This document shows positions 57,625-64,000 of a DNA stretch of 64,000 nucleotides, one piece after another. The stretch is taken from assembly GCF_000585375.1 (NCBI RefSeq), contig NZ_KK073874.1:5363251-5427250 (forward strand). The letters are read 5' to 3'. This DNA comes from Cryptosporangium arvum DSM 44712 (GTDB lineage Bacteria > Actinomycetota > Actinomycetes > Mycobacteriales > Cryptosporangiaceae). The notes beneath the pieces were generated by a model. The model did not search any database and was not told the DNA's origin. It saw nothing but the letters and a program-made list of their open reading frames with translations. The translations under genes were made by a program, and so were the position numbers. Within the stretch, counting starts at the first letter, position 1. Each line of letters begins with the position of its first letter.

Positions 57625-58473
57625 GTGCTCGACGGGCAGCGGCTGATCGACGCGCACGTGCACGTCCCGGTGCTGGGGTCGGTGAAACCGGCCTGGATGG
57701 ACTGGGCGCGCCGGTTCGGGCGCAGCGGGATCGTCGAGGAGATCTGGGCGTCCGACGGCACACCTCGCCCGGCTGCGCTCGACCGGCTCTTCGCCGACGA
57801 GGGCGTCGACACCGCGCTGCTGTTCTGCGAGTACAGCCCGCTCGCGACCGGCTACCAGCACTTCGACGACCTGCTGCCGCTGGTGGAGCAGAACCCGGTG
57901 CGGTTCCGGCCGGTCGCCAACGTCAACCCGCATCTGCACCACCCGATCGCGGCCGAGCTGACGCGGCAGCTCGACCTGGGAGCGGCGGCGCTGAAACTGC
58001 ACCCGGTGCACGGCGGGTTCCGGGTGTCGGACGCGGCGCTCTACCCCGCGTACGCGGTGCTGGTGGAGCGGGGCGTGCCGCTGATCGTGCACTGCGGCAC
58101 GTCGAGCTTCCCCGGTTCGACGAACGCGAACGCCGACCCGGTCTTCGTCGACACGGTCCTGCGTGACTTCCCGGCGTTGACGGTCGTGCTGGCCCACGGT
58201 GGGCGCGGCTGGTGGTACGACGCCGCCGCGTTCCTGGCGCTCGCCCGGGAGAACGTCTGGATCGAGCTGTCGGGCCTGCCGCCCAAACGCCTGCCGGAGT
58301 ACTACGCGCGGTTCGACCTGGCGCGGCTCTCGCGCAAGTGGATCTACGGCACCGACTGGCCCGGCGTGCCCGGACAGGCCGAGAACGCCCGGGCGATCGC
58401 GTCGCTGATCCCCGACGACATGGTGCCGCTGGTCTGGTCGCAGAACGCGTCCCGGGTATACGTGGGTCTGTGA
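57625..58473 (+). CDS. Amidohydrolase family 2 protein
   Basis: This 282-residue TIM-barrel metal hydrolase or decarboxylase has the N-terminal metal motif DAHVHV (near residue 9), central LIVHCGTSSFPG near residue 155, VVLAHGGRG near residue 188 and the Asp in YGTDWPGVPG near residue 242. The group includes ACMSD-like decarboxylases and pyrone or lactone hydrolases that act on aromatic ring-cleavage products. GTG 57625 follows CGGAGG. It is in an operon with PaaX and an MFS carrier, which fits aromatic-acid catabolism. Confidence 0.86.
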   Translation: MLDGQRLIDAHVHVPVLGSVKPAWMDWARRFGRSGIVEEIWASDGTPRPAALDRLFADEGVDTALLFCEYSPLATGYQHFDDLLPLVEQNPVRFRPVANVNPHLHHPIAAELTRQLDLGAAALKLHPVHGGFRVSDAALYPAYAVLVERGVPLIVHCGTSSFPGSTNANADPVFVDTVLRDFPALTVVLAHGGRGWWYDAAAFLALARENVWIELSGLPPKRLPEYYARFDLARLSRKWIYGTDWPGVPGQAENARAIASLIPDDMVPLVWSQNASRVYVGL

Positions 58474-59714
58474 ACGCACAACGCCGGGTCCTGACCGTTC
58501 TGGTCGTCTCGCAGGTACTGAGCGGCGCCGGGCTCGCCGCCGGCATCACGGTCGGGGCGCTGCTGGCCGAGGAGATGCTCGGCTCGACGTCGCTGGCCGG
58601 GGTGCCGACCGCGCTGTTCACGGCCGGGTCGGCGCTCGCCGCGGTGGCGGTCGGGCGGATCTCGAACCGTCGCGGTCGGCGTCCCGGGCTCGCGCTGGGG
58701 TATCTCACCGGCGCGCTCGGCAGCCTCGGCGTGCTGGTGGCGGCGGTCGCGGACAACGCCGTGCTGCTGTTCGTCTCGCTCTTCGTGTACGGCGCCGGCA
58801 CCGCGACGAACCTGCAGGCGCGCTACGCCGGGGCCGACCTGGCCGCACCCGGCCGCCGGGCCCGCGCGGTCTCCACCGTGCTGGTCGCCACGACGCTCGG
58901 CGGCGTGGTGGGGCCCAACCTGGCCGCTCCGACCGGAGCGCTGGCCACGTCCCTCGGCATCCCGGCGCTGGCCGGGCCGTTCCTGCTCGGCGGCACCGCG
59001 TACGGGCTGGCCGCGCTGGTGCTGTTCGTCTGGCTGCGGCCGGATCCGCTGCTGGCGGCGCGCGCGGCGCCGGCCGAGCCCGTCGCGACCGGGCCGGAGG
59101 CGGTGCGCTCGGGTCTCCCGCTCGGGGTGACGGTCATGGTCGTCACCCAGCTGGTGATGGTCGCGATCATGACGATGACGCCGGTGCACCTGGTCGACCA
59201 CGGGCACGGCGCCGGGGCGGCCGGGCTGGTGATCGCCGTCCACGTGGCCGCGATGTACCTGCCGTCGCCGGTGACCGGCTGGCTCGTCGACCGGTTCGGC
59301 GCGATCGCGGTCGCGGTCGCCTCCGGGGTGACGTTGCTGGCGGCCGCGCTGGTGGCCGCGGCCGCGCCGGGCTCGTCGGTCGGTCTGCTGACGCTGGCGC
59401 TCGCGTTGCTCGGGCTCGGCTGGAACTTCGGCCTCGTGTCCGGCACCGCGCTGATCACCGACGCCGTGCCGCTAGGGGTCCGCGCGAAGGTCCAGGGGCA
59501 GGTGGACGTCTCGATCGCGATCTCCGGCACGACCGGGGGGCTCGCGTCCGGCGTGGTGGTCGCGGCGGTGGGGTTCGGCTGGCTGGCCCTGGTGTGCGGC
59601 GTGCTCGCGCTGGTGATCCTGCCCGCCGCGCTGCCCCCGATCGCGCGCAGCCGCGCGGCGGCCCGGTCGGCGGCTCAGCCGGCGGCCCGGTCGGCGGCTC
59701 AGCCGGGGCGCTGA
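58470..59714 (+). CDS. MFS transporter
   Basis: This 414-residue twelve-helix carrier has the loop motif VGRISNRRGRRPGLALGYL between helices 2 and 3 and the repeat of it, TGWLVDRFGAIAVAVASG, in the second half. It overlaps the amidohydrolase gene by GTGA. The context suggests uptake or efflux of an aromatic compound, but it does not look like a BenK-type benzoate permease. The C-terminus is extended by an Ala/Arg/Ser repeat from a 24-bp DNA duplication. The last 16 bp overlap the convergent BON gene. Confidence 0.85.
   Translation: MNAQRRVLTVLVVSQVLSGAGLAAGITVGALLAEEMLGSTSLAGVPTALFTAGSALAAVAVGRISNRRGRRPGLALGYLTGALGSLGVLVAAVADNAVLLFVSLFVYGAGTATNLQARYAGADLAAPGRRARAVSTVLVATTLGGVVGPNLAAPTGALATSLGIPALAGPFLLGGTAYGLAALVLFVWLRPDPLLAARAAPAEPVATGPEAVRSGLPLGVTVMVVTQLVMVAIMTMTPVHLVDHGHGAGAAGLVIAVHVAAMYLPSPVTGWLVDRFGAIAVAVASGVTLLAAALVAAAAPGSSVGLLTLALALLGLGWNFGLVSGTALITDAVPLGVRAKVQGQVDVSIAISGTTGGLASGVVVAAVGFGWLALVCGVLALVILPAALPPIARSRAAARSAAQPAARSAAQPGR
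59657..59704. repeat. 24-bp tandem duplication in MFS C-terminus
   Basis: Two identical 24-bp units (59657-59680, 59681-59704) encode a repeated eight-residue block in the cytoplasmic tail of the MFS protein. The duplication keeps frame and reaches into the overlap with the convergent gene. Confidence 0.85.
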
Positions 59715-60157
59715 TCGCGGGCGCGGCGGGCGGCGTCGCGGTAGCGGTTCTGCAGGAGCTGGGCGGCGAGCGCGCAGATCAGCGCGAGCGCGATCCAGCC
59801 GGCGTTCACCCCGAGGATGCCGGCGACCAGGCTGGCGTAGGCACCGACGACGAACAGCACGACGAGGTTCGGCCAGCGCAGCCCGCGGCCCCGCCGGACC
59901 TCGATGTCGTTCAGCACGTCACGCGCACCGCCCTCGACGGCGACCCGGCCGGCCGCGGCACGCACCTCCTCGGCCCGCACCCGCCCCCGCAGCAGCACGA
60001 CCCCGGCCTGCGCCTGCACGCCGATCCGCGCCGAGCGGGTCAGATCGTCGACGAGCAGCCGGGCGTACACCTCGGCGGCCAGCCGGTAGTCCGGGTCGAT
60101 CGGCGGGGCAGCGGTCTCGTCCGGCCGCCCCTCGTCGAACGGCAAGGGGTACAGCAT
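59699..60157 (-). CDS. BON-domain protein with two C-terminal membrane helices
   Basis: This 152-residue protein has a BON-type fold (about residues 24-90, VYARLLVDDLTRSARIGVQA, GVVLLRGRVRAEEVRAAAGR, ARDVLNDIEV) followed by two transmembrane helices (about residues 95-140). BON domains bind phospholipid or peptidoglycan-associated ligands. ATG 60157 follows GGGAGGAG. It is a single gene, convergent with the MFS gene and overlapping it by 16 bp. Confidence 0.8.
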   Translation of the reverse strand: MLYPLPFDEGRPDETAAPPIDPDYRLAAEVYARLLVDDLTRSARIGVQAQAGVVLLRGRVRAEEVRAAAGRVAVEGGARDVLNDIEVRRGRGLRWPNLVVLFVVGAYASLVAGILGVNAGWIALALICALAAQLLQNRYRDAARRARDQRPG

Positions 60158-60278
60158 GCGCGTCTCCTCCCGAGGCCTGGGGCTTCGGTACCGAGCATCC
60201 GCGCCGGGCGTGGAGGTTCTCCGGCAACCGTATGACGGTTCCGTGACAGCCCGGTCGGCCGGACGGTGCGCTCCGCGC

Positions 60279-60440
60279 TCAGCCGACGAGCGGGCGGGTG
60301 CTCTCGCGCAGGACCACTTCGCCGGGGACGGTGACCACGCGGGGCGACGGCGACGGGTCCGGGGTCAGGGCCAGTTCGGCGGCGGTGCGGCCCAGCTCGC
60401 CCAGCGGCAGGCGCACGGTGGTGAGCGACGGGGCGACGTC
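60279..60440 (-). pseudogene. 3' remnant of a LacI-family regulator
   Basis: About 53 codons remain of a LacI-type regulator: the C-terminal strand DVAPSLTTVRLPLGELGRTA and the end VPGEVVLRESTRPLVG with its stop. The HTH and the sugar-binding domain are gone. Upstream of the remnant, within about 20 bp, the opposite strand begins to encode the C-terminus of a DUF993 protein. A single deletion therefore removed the 5' parts of both genes and the promoter between them. Confidence 0.75.
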
Positions 60441-60455
60441 GCGCTGGACGCGGGT

Positions 60456-60731
60456 GACCTCGCCGGGTACTCGGCGGCGCTGGAGCCGACCGTGCCGCTG
60501 GCCCGGCACCTGTTCGAGGCCCCGACCTCGGCCTACAAGACCGGGATCGTGTTCCTGGCCTGGCTGGCCGGTCACCAGCCGGCGTTCGCGATGGTGGGCG
60601 GGGCGACGACGGCACGCAGCGTGCCCCACCTGATCGAAGCGTTCCGCCTGGCCGACCGGGCCGGCCTGCTGCCCGATCCGGAGCTCGCCGCGTTCCGGGT
60701 GCGGGCGTTCCTGGCGGTGCACGGCGGATGA
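60456..60731 (+). pseudogene. 3' remnant of a DUF993 (dihydrodipicolinate-synthase-like) gene
   Basis: About 90 codons survive, from YSAALEPTVPLARHLFEAPT to FRVRAFLAVHGG with a stop at 60731. They match the C-terminus of DUF993 proteins, aldolase-fold enzymes found next to Gfo/Idh and isomerase genes in sugar operons. The N-terminal three quarters and any start are missing. The remnant is followed after 31 bp by the intact isomerase gene with which it would have formed an operon. Confidence 0.75.
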
Positions 60732-60762
60732 GCGGGAGCGCGTTCCCGGTGGTGGACGACCG

Positions 60763-61572
60763 ATGAGCCTGTCGCTGAACCAGAAGACGATCAACCGGGC
60801 GACGCTGGCCGAGGCCGTGGACGTGTGCGCGCGCCACGGTGTCGAGGCGATCGGGGTGTGGCGCGAACCGCTGGCCGACGCCGGGGTCGCACGGGGCGCG
60901 AAACTCGTCCGCGACGCCGGGCTGCGGGTGTCGTCGCTGTGCCGCGGCGGGTTCCTCACCGGCGACGACGCCGGCGCCGCCCGGGACGACAACCGGCGGG
61001 CGATCGACGAGGCCGTCGCGCTCGGCACCGACACGCTGGTGCTCGTGGTCGGCGGCCTGCCGCCGGGATCCCGGGACCTCGCCGGCGCCCGCGAGCGCGT
61101 CGCCACCCGGCTCGCCGAGCTGGCGCCGTACGCGGGGGCGGGCGGGGTACGGCTGGCGCTCGAGCCGATGCATCCGCTCTACTGCGCCGACCGCGGCGTG
61201 CTCTCCACTCTCGACCAGGCGCTGGACCTGGCGTCGGGCTTCACCGCGGAGCAGGTCGCGGTCGTGGTCGACACGTTCCACGTGTGGTGGGACCCCCGGG
61301 TGCTCCCGGCTATCGCCCGCGCCGGTGACCGGATCGCGTCGTACCAGGTCTGCGACTGGATCACCCCGCTGCCGCCGGACGCCCTGCTCGCCCGCGGCCT
61401 TCCCGGCGACGGGCACATCGACTTCGGGGTCCTCGGCGCGGCCGTGGCGGCGGCGGGGTACCGCGGGGACATCGAGGTGGAGATCTTCAACGCCGACGTG
61501 TGGGCGGCCCCCTTCGACGCCGTGGTCACGGAGGTGATCCGCCGCTTCCGGGCCGTGGTGGAGCCCGGCTGA
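60763..61572 (+). CDS. Sugar phosphate isomerase/epimerase (xylose-isomerase-like TIM barrel)
   Basis: This 269-residue TIM-barrel enzyme has the metal ligands of the family: Glu in LALEPMHPLY near residue 131, Asp and His in VVDTFHVWWD near residue 171, and Glu in DIEVEIFNAD near residue 240. It should isomerise or epimerise a sugar or inositol derivative. The reading frame is intact, but its promoter was probably lost in the deletion upstream, and no strong ribosome-binding site is seen before ATG 60763. It may be silent or driven by a chance promoter. Confidence 0.85.
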   Translation: MSLSLNQKTINRATLAEAVDVCARHGVEAIGVWREPLADAGVARGAKLVRDAGLRVSSLCRGGFLTGDDAGAARDDNRRAIDEAVALGTDTLVLVVGGLPPGSRDLAGARERVATRLAELAPYAGAGGVRLALEPMHPLYCADRGVLSTLDQALDLASGFTAEQVAVVVDTFHVWWDPRVLPAIARAGDRIASYQVCDWITPLPPDALLARGLPGDGHIDFGVLGAAVAAAGYRGDIEVEIFNADVWAAPFDAVVTEVIRRFRAVVEPG

Positions 61573-61591
61573 GATCGGCCGGGCCTCCGCG

Positions 61592-62287
61592 TCAGGCCAG
61601 TTTCAGGAGGAGGGCGGCGAGTTCGTCGGGGACCGTGATCATGCAGTCGTGCCCGCTGTGCAGCTCCCACACCGGCTGTCCCTCCGGCACCGGGCGGCGG
61701 GTGATGCCCTCGATCTCGAAGCCGACGCAGTGGATGTGGACGCGCGGGACCGCGGCCACGGCCGGGTGGTCGAGCCGCACCGGTTGCCGGTAGGCGAGCA
61801 CCGGCTCGTCGACGAGCATCGACCGCACCCAGGCGACGTCGTCGGGGTCGGTGACGCCGAACAGGCCGTGGGGTGCCGGCAGCTCCGGCAGCGGGGCGAC
61901 GCGTCCGTCCTCGGCCGCGTCGATCATCATCTGCGTGATCGGCAGGACGTCGACCGCCGTCTCGCCGTCGACGGGCACCATCGCGTCCAGGTAGACCAGG
62001 TGGGCGATCCGGTCGGGCACCCGGTTGGCGACCGACGACACGATCAGCCCCGCGTAGCTGTGGCCGACGAGGACCACGTCGGTGAGGTCCTCGGCGAGGA
62101 TGAGCCCGGCCACGTCGTCGACGTAGGTCTCCAGGCCGACGTGCGGGCCCATCGGATCGGGGTGGTCGCCGTGGCCGGTCAGCGACGGGGCCAGGACGCG
62201 GTGGCCGGCCGCGGTCAGCAGCGGGACCACGCGGTCCCAGGCTCGCCCGTCGTGCCAGGCTCCGTGGACCAGCAGGTAGGTGCTCAT
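61592..62287 (-). CDS. Alpha/beta hydrolase, esterase/hydroxynitrile-lyase-like
   Basis: This 231-residue short alpha/beta hydrolase starts with LLVHGAWHDGRAWDRVVPLL and has the nucleophile Ser77 in GHSYAG and the catalytic His in LHSGHDCMI near residue 215. The group includes small esterases and salicylate- or hydroxynitrile-type hydrolases. It faces a TetR repressor across two palindromes, the same arrangement as at 25087-26529, although the two hydrolases belong to different subfamilies. Confidence 0.87.
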   Translation of the reverse strand: MSTYLLVHGAWHDGRAWDRVVPLLTAAGHRVLAPSLTGHGDHPDPMGPHVGLETYVDDVAGLILAEDLTDVVLVGHSYAGLIVSSVANRVPDRIAHLVYLDAMVPVDGETAVDVLPITQMMIDAAEDGRVAPLPELPAPHGLFGVTDPDDVAWVRSMLVDEPVLAYRQPVRLDHPAVAAVPRVHIHCVGFEIEGITRRPVPEGQPVWELHSGHDCMITVPDELAALLLKLA

Positions 62288-62309
62288 TGCGATAACCTCG
62301 GGAACTAAG

Positions 62310-62350
62310 CGGGACGTTGTCCCGGTTGAAGATACGGGACAGTGTCCCGT
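62310..62350. promoter_or_regulatory. Two TetR operators, GGGAC-N3-GTCCC type
   Basis: CGGGAC-GTT-GTCCCG (62310-62324) and ACGGGAC-AGT-GTCCCGT (62334-62350) are perfect inverted repeats with centres 25 bp apart, in the divergent gap between the hydrolase and TetR genes. They are the obvious binding sites for that TetR. Confidence 0.8.
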
Positions 62351-62366
62351 TTAACCAGGGGGGCCC

Positions 62367-62924
62367 GTGAAGCCGAAGCGCGCCGACGCCCAGCGGAACG
62401 AGAACGCGCTGCTCAGCGCGGCCGCCGCGGTGTTCGTACGGTCCGGGGTGGAGGCGCCGATCCGGGAGATCGCGGCCGAGGCCGGGGTCGGCACGGCGAC
62501 GATCTACCGGCACTTCCCCACCCGCGCCGACCTCATCGTCGCCGTCTACCGGCACCAGGTGGAGGCGCTCGCCGAGTCCGGCCCGGTCCGGCTCGAGACC
62601 GCCCCGACGCCGTACGCGGCGCTCCAGGGCTGGTTCGGCGAGTTCGTCGGTTTCGTGATCACGAAGCAGGGGCTCGCGGCCGTGCTGCAGTCCGACGACC
62701 CCTGTTACGACCCGCTGCACGCGTACTTCCTCGAGCGGCTCGAGCCGGTCTGCACGCGGTTGCTGACCGCGGCGGCGTCGTCCGGGGAGATCCGGTCCGG
62801 CCAGGACGCGCAGGAACTGATGCGCGGCGTCGGCGGCCTCTGTGCCGGGGCCGGCACCACCCCCCGCTACGACCCCCGCCGGATGGTGGAGCTCCTGATC
62901 AGCGGCTTGCGTCAGCCGGACTGA
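62367..62924 (+). CDS. TetR/AcrR family repressor (paralogue of 25087 gene)
   Basis: This 185-residue repressor has the HTH at about residues 10-56, with IAAEAGVGTATIYRHFPTRA, and is clearly paralogous to the protein at 25087-25629 over its full length. GTG 62367 is preceded by an AGGGGGG run. It is divergent from an alpha/beta hydrolase, as is its paralogue. Its 3' end overlaps the convergent AraC gene by 13 bp. Confidence 0.88.
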   Translation: MKPKRADAQRNENALLSAAAAVFVRSGVEAPIREIAAEAGVGTATIYRHFPTRADLIVAVYRHQVEALAESGPVRLETAPTPYAALQGWFGEFVGFVITKQGLAAVLQSDDPCYDPLHAYFLERLEPVCTRLLTAAASSGEIRSGQDAQELMRGVGGLCAGAGTTPRYDPRRMVELLISGLRQPD

Positions 62925-63775
62925 GCCCGGAAACGACCCGGTGGGACGCCGTAGCGGCGGCGGAACGCGGCGGCGAAGCCGAACTCGGTCGCGTAGCCCA
63001 CCCGGCGGGCGATGCCGGCCAGCGGCGTGCCGGTCTGGCGCAGCAGCCGCGCACCGGTGCTGAGCCGCCAGTCGGTCAGGTACGCCATCGGCGACGTCCC
63101 CACCGCCGCGGCGAACCGGCGCGCGAACGAGGTGCGTGACATCCCCGCGACCTCGCTGAGCTCACGCACGGTCCACGGGTGCTCCGGCCGCTCGTGGATC
63201 CCGTGCAGCGCCTCGGCGATACCGGGCTCGACCGCCAGCGGCACCCCCTGTTCCTGCAGATGGCGCAACGCGTACACGATCAACAGGTCGACGAGCGCCG
63301 CCCGCCCGGCCTCGGGCCCGCGAGCCTCGTACTCCGCGACCAGCATGTCCACCAGCGTCCGCAGCCCGGGGTTGCCGTCGTAGTCCGGGCTCAGCGCGAC
63401 CACCCCCGGCAGCTGACGCAGCAGCGCGGGTGGCCGCCCTTCGAGCGCGTAGGTCCCGCAGAGGAACTCGAAGTCCGCGGTACCCGCCGGCTCCGGCCGG
63501 TGGTCGAACGCGAACGGGGGCAACTCGTCGAGCCGGTGCGGCGCGTGCGCCAGGCCGTGCTCGGTCAGCGCGGCGGTGAAGATCATGTCGCCGGGGCGCA
63601 GCGCGACCGGGTCCTCGTCGGCGGGGATCAGCCACGACTCGCCACGCAGCAGGACGTGGAACCCCAGTGTGGCGATCGGTGGGAACCGCACCTTCCAGGC
63701 GCCGGATCCGGTGATCCGCCGTGCTCTGGCCCGTCCGGATCGGACGCTGTCGATCGCGGCCGTGATCATGTCCAT
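62912..63775 (-). CDS. AraC family regulator with cupin N-terminus
   Basis: This 287-residue regulator has an N-terminal cupin sensor (about residues 30-160, with HVLLRGESWLIPADEDPVAL and RPGDMIFTAALTEHGLA) and two C-terminal HTHs (VRELSEVAGMSRTSFARRFA, then LAGIARRVGYATEFGFAAAF). The fused layout is that of the cupin_6 AraC group. ATG 63775 is likely, with a second in-frame ATG at 63769. It is divergent from a flavoprotein gene that starts 82 bp away and is its likely target. Confidence 0.87.
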   Translation of the reverse strand: MDMITAAIDSVRSGRARARRITGSGAWKVRFPPIATLGFHVLLRGESWLIPADEDPVALRPGDMIFTAALTEHGLAHAPHRLDELPPFAFDHRPEPAGTADFEFLCGTYALEGRPPALLRQLPGVVALSPDYDGNPGLRTLVDMLVAEYEARGPEAGRAALVDLLIVYALRHLQEQGVPLAVEPGIAEALHGIHERPEHPWTVRELSEVAGMSRTSFARRFAAAVGTSPMAYLTDWRLSTGARLLRQTGTPLAGIARRVGYATEFGFAAAFRRRYGVPPGRFRAQSG

Positions 63776-63856
63776 CGCCGACGATGGTAGCCGTGCGTAT
63801 GTCTTCGGGTGGCTGACGCATGGCGGGCCGGCCGGCCCGGTGCTGAGGTTGGCCTC

Positions 63857-64000
63857 ATGAACGACATCCTGGCCGCCAACGCGGAGAAGACCGAAGAGCA
63901 GGGACGCCCGACCGCGGAGAGCCTGCGGGTGGCCCGCGCGGCCGGCGCGTTCGCGCTGCGTACACCGCAGAAGTACGGCGGGGAGGGAGCCGGTGCGGTA
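63857..64000 (+). CDS. Acyl-CoA dehydrogenase-fold flavoprotein (partial, runs off the end)
   Basis: Only 48 N-terminal residues are in the window. They show the helical start typical of the acyl-CoA dehydrogenase superfamily, with ESLRVARAAGAFALRTPQKY and a following GGEG as in family members that begin LREAG-F-L-VP--YGG. Both true dehydrogenases and the flavin-dependent hydroxylases of the HsaA/C2 type start this way and cannot be told apart here. It is divergent from the AraC gene. Confidence 0.65.
   Translation, partial: MNDILAANAEKTEEQGRPTAESLRVARAAGAFALRTPQKYGGEGAGAV

Noticed and set aside
60156-60731. Continuous plus-strand gene from 60156 to 60731
   Set aside because: Only the last 90 codons resemble a protein family (DUF993); the first half is antisense to the LacI remnant and has no start signal.
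1-64000. tRNA, rRNA, riboswitch or insertion-sequence elements
   Set aside because: Reading both strands I found no cloverleaf, rRNA-like stretch, recognisable riboswitch core or transposase; weak cases would need a covariance-model search.

Overview
The window is high-GC actinobacterial chromosome. The support is strong G/C third-position bias, GTG starts, many four-base start/stop overlaps, SigE-family sigma factors, two F420-dependent (LLM) oxidoreductases, TIGR03086 proteins, and many promoters whose -10 element lies directly before the start codon. The gene mix (steroid-type beta-oxidation, box-type benzoate genes, very many one-gene repressors) suits a metabolically versatile soil actinomycete of the Frankiales/Cryptosporangium kind, but the genus cannot be fixed from sequence alone. 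I saw no rRNA, tRNA, CRISPR array, insertion sequence or prophage.

Layout. 0-8.3 kb: FAD monooxygenase with divergent TetR repressor, a SigE-type sigma/membrane-partner pair, a TIGR03086 protein with divergent TetR, another TetR, a SUKH-4-like protein, a membrane-anchored seven-bladed WD40 protein and an MFS transporter. 8.4-15.5 kb: a probable steroid/acyl side-chain block. A leftward operon (two crotonases, SDR, LLM oxidoreductase) diverges from a rightward operon (DUF35 protein, two thiolase-fold proteins without a visible nucleophilic Cys, TetR); a KstR-like box lies between them. 15.5-21.4 kb: a beta-lactamase-fold esterase, then a LacI regulator divergent from a PhyH dioxygenase and a Gfo/Idh dehydrogenase, then a TetR/SnoaL-like pair. 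21.4-23.0 kb: about 1.5 kb of gene-poor DNA with tandem repeats. 23-28 kb: ABC exporter with XRE regulator, TetR with divergent hydrolase plus LLM oxidoreductase, and a GAF protein. 28-34 kb: a secreted protein, a PGRP amidase, an O-antigen-ligase-like protein with a GT2 glycosyltransferase, a sulfurtransferase, and a membrane protein/winged-helix pair.

34.3-39.5 kb: an eroded two-component system, MerR, a second SigE-type pair and a fused two-domain acyl-CoA dehydrogenase (FadE34-like). 39.7-46.7 kb: ArsR/SRPBCC genes in both split and fused form, a haloalkane-dehalogenase-like enzyme, and a response regulator/histidine kinase/PepSY locus whose two promoters share TTCAG direct repeats. 46.7-52 kb: MarR/TspO-like pair, esterase, methyltransferase, CHASE-GGDEF cyclase, HxlR with a divergent oxidoreductase. 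52-60 kb: benzoate-CoA ligase, BoxB and BoxC in one operon opposite a PaaX-family regulator, amidohydrolase and MFS carrier. 60.2-61.6 kb: a deletion scar carrying the 3' ends of a LacI gene and a DUF993 gene, followed by an intact isomerase. 61.6-64 kb: hydrolase/TetR divergent pair, AraC, and the start of an acyl-CoA-dehydrogenase-fold flavoprotein.

The dominant pattern is small, self-contained catabolic modules, each with its own repressor and a readable palindromic operator in the divergent gap. Two loci are deletion scars, and seven convergent gene pairs overlap at their 3' ends.
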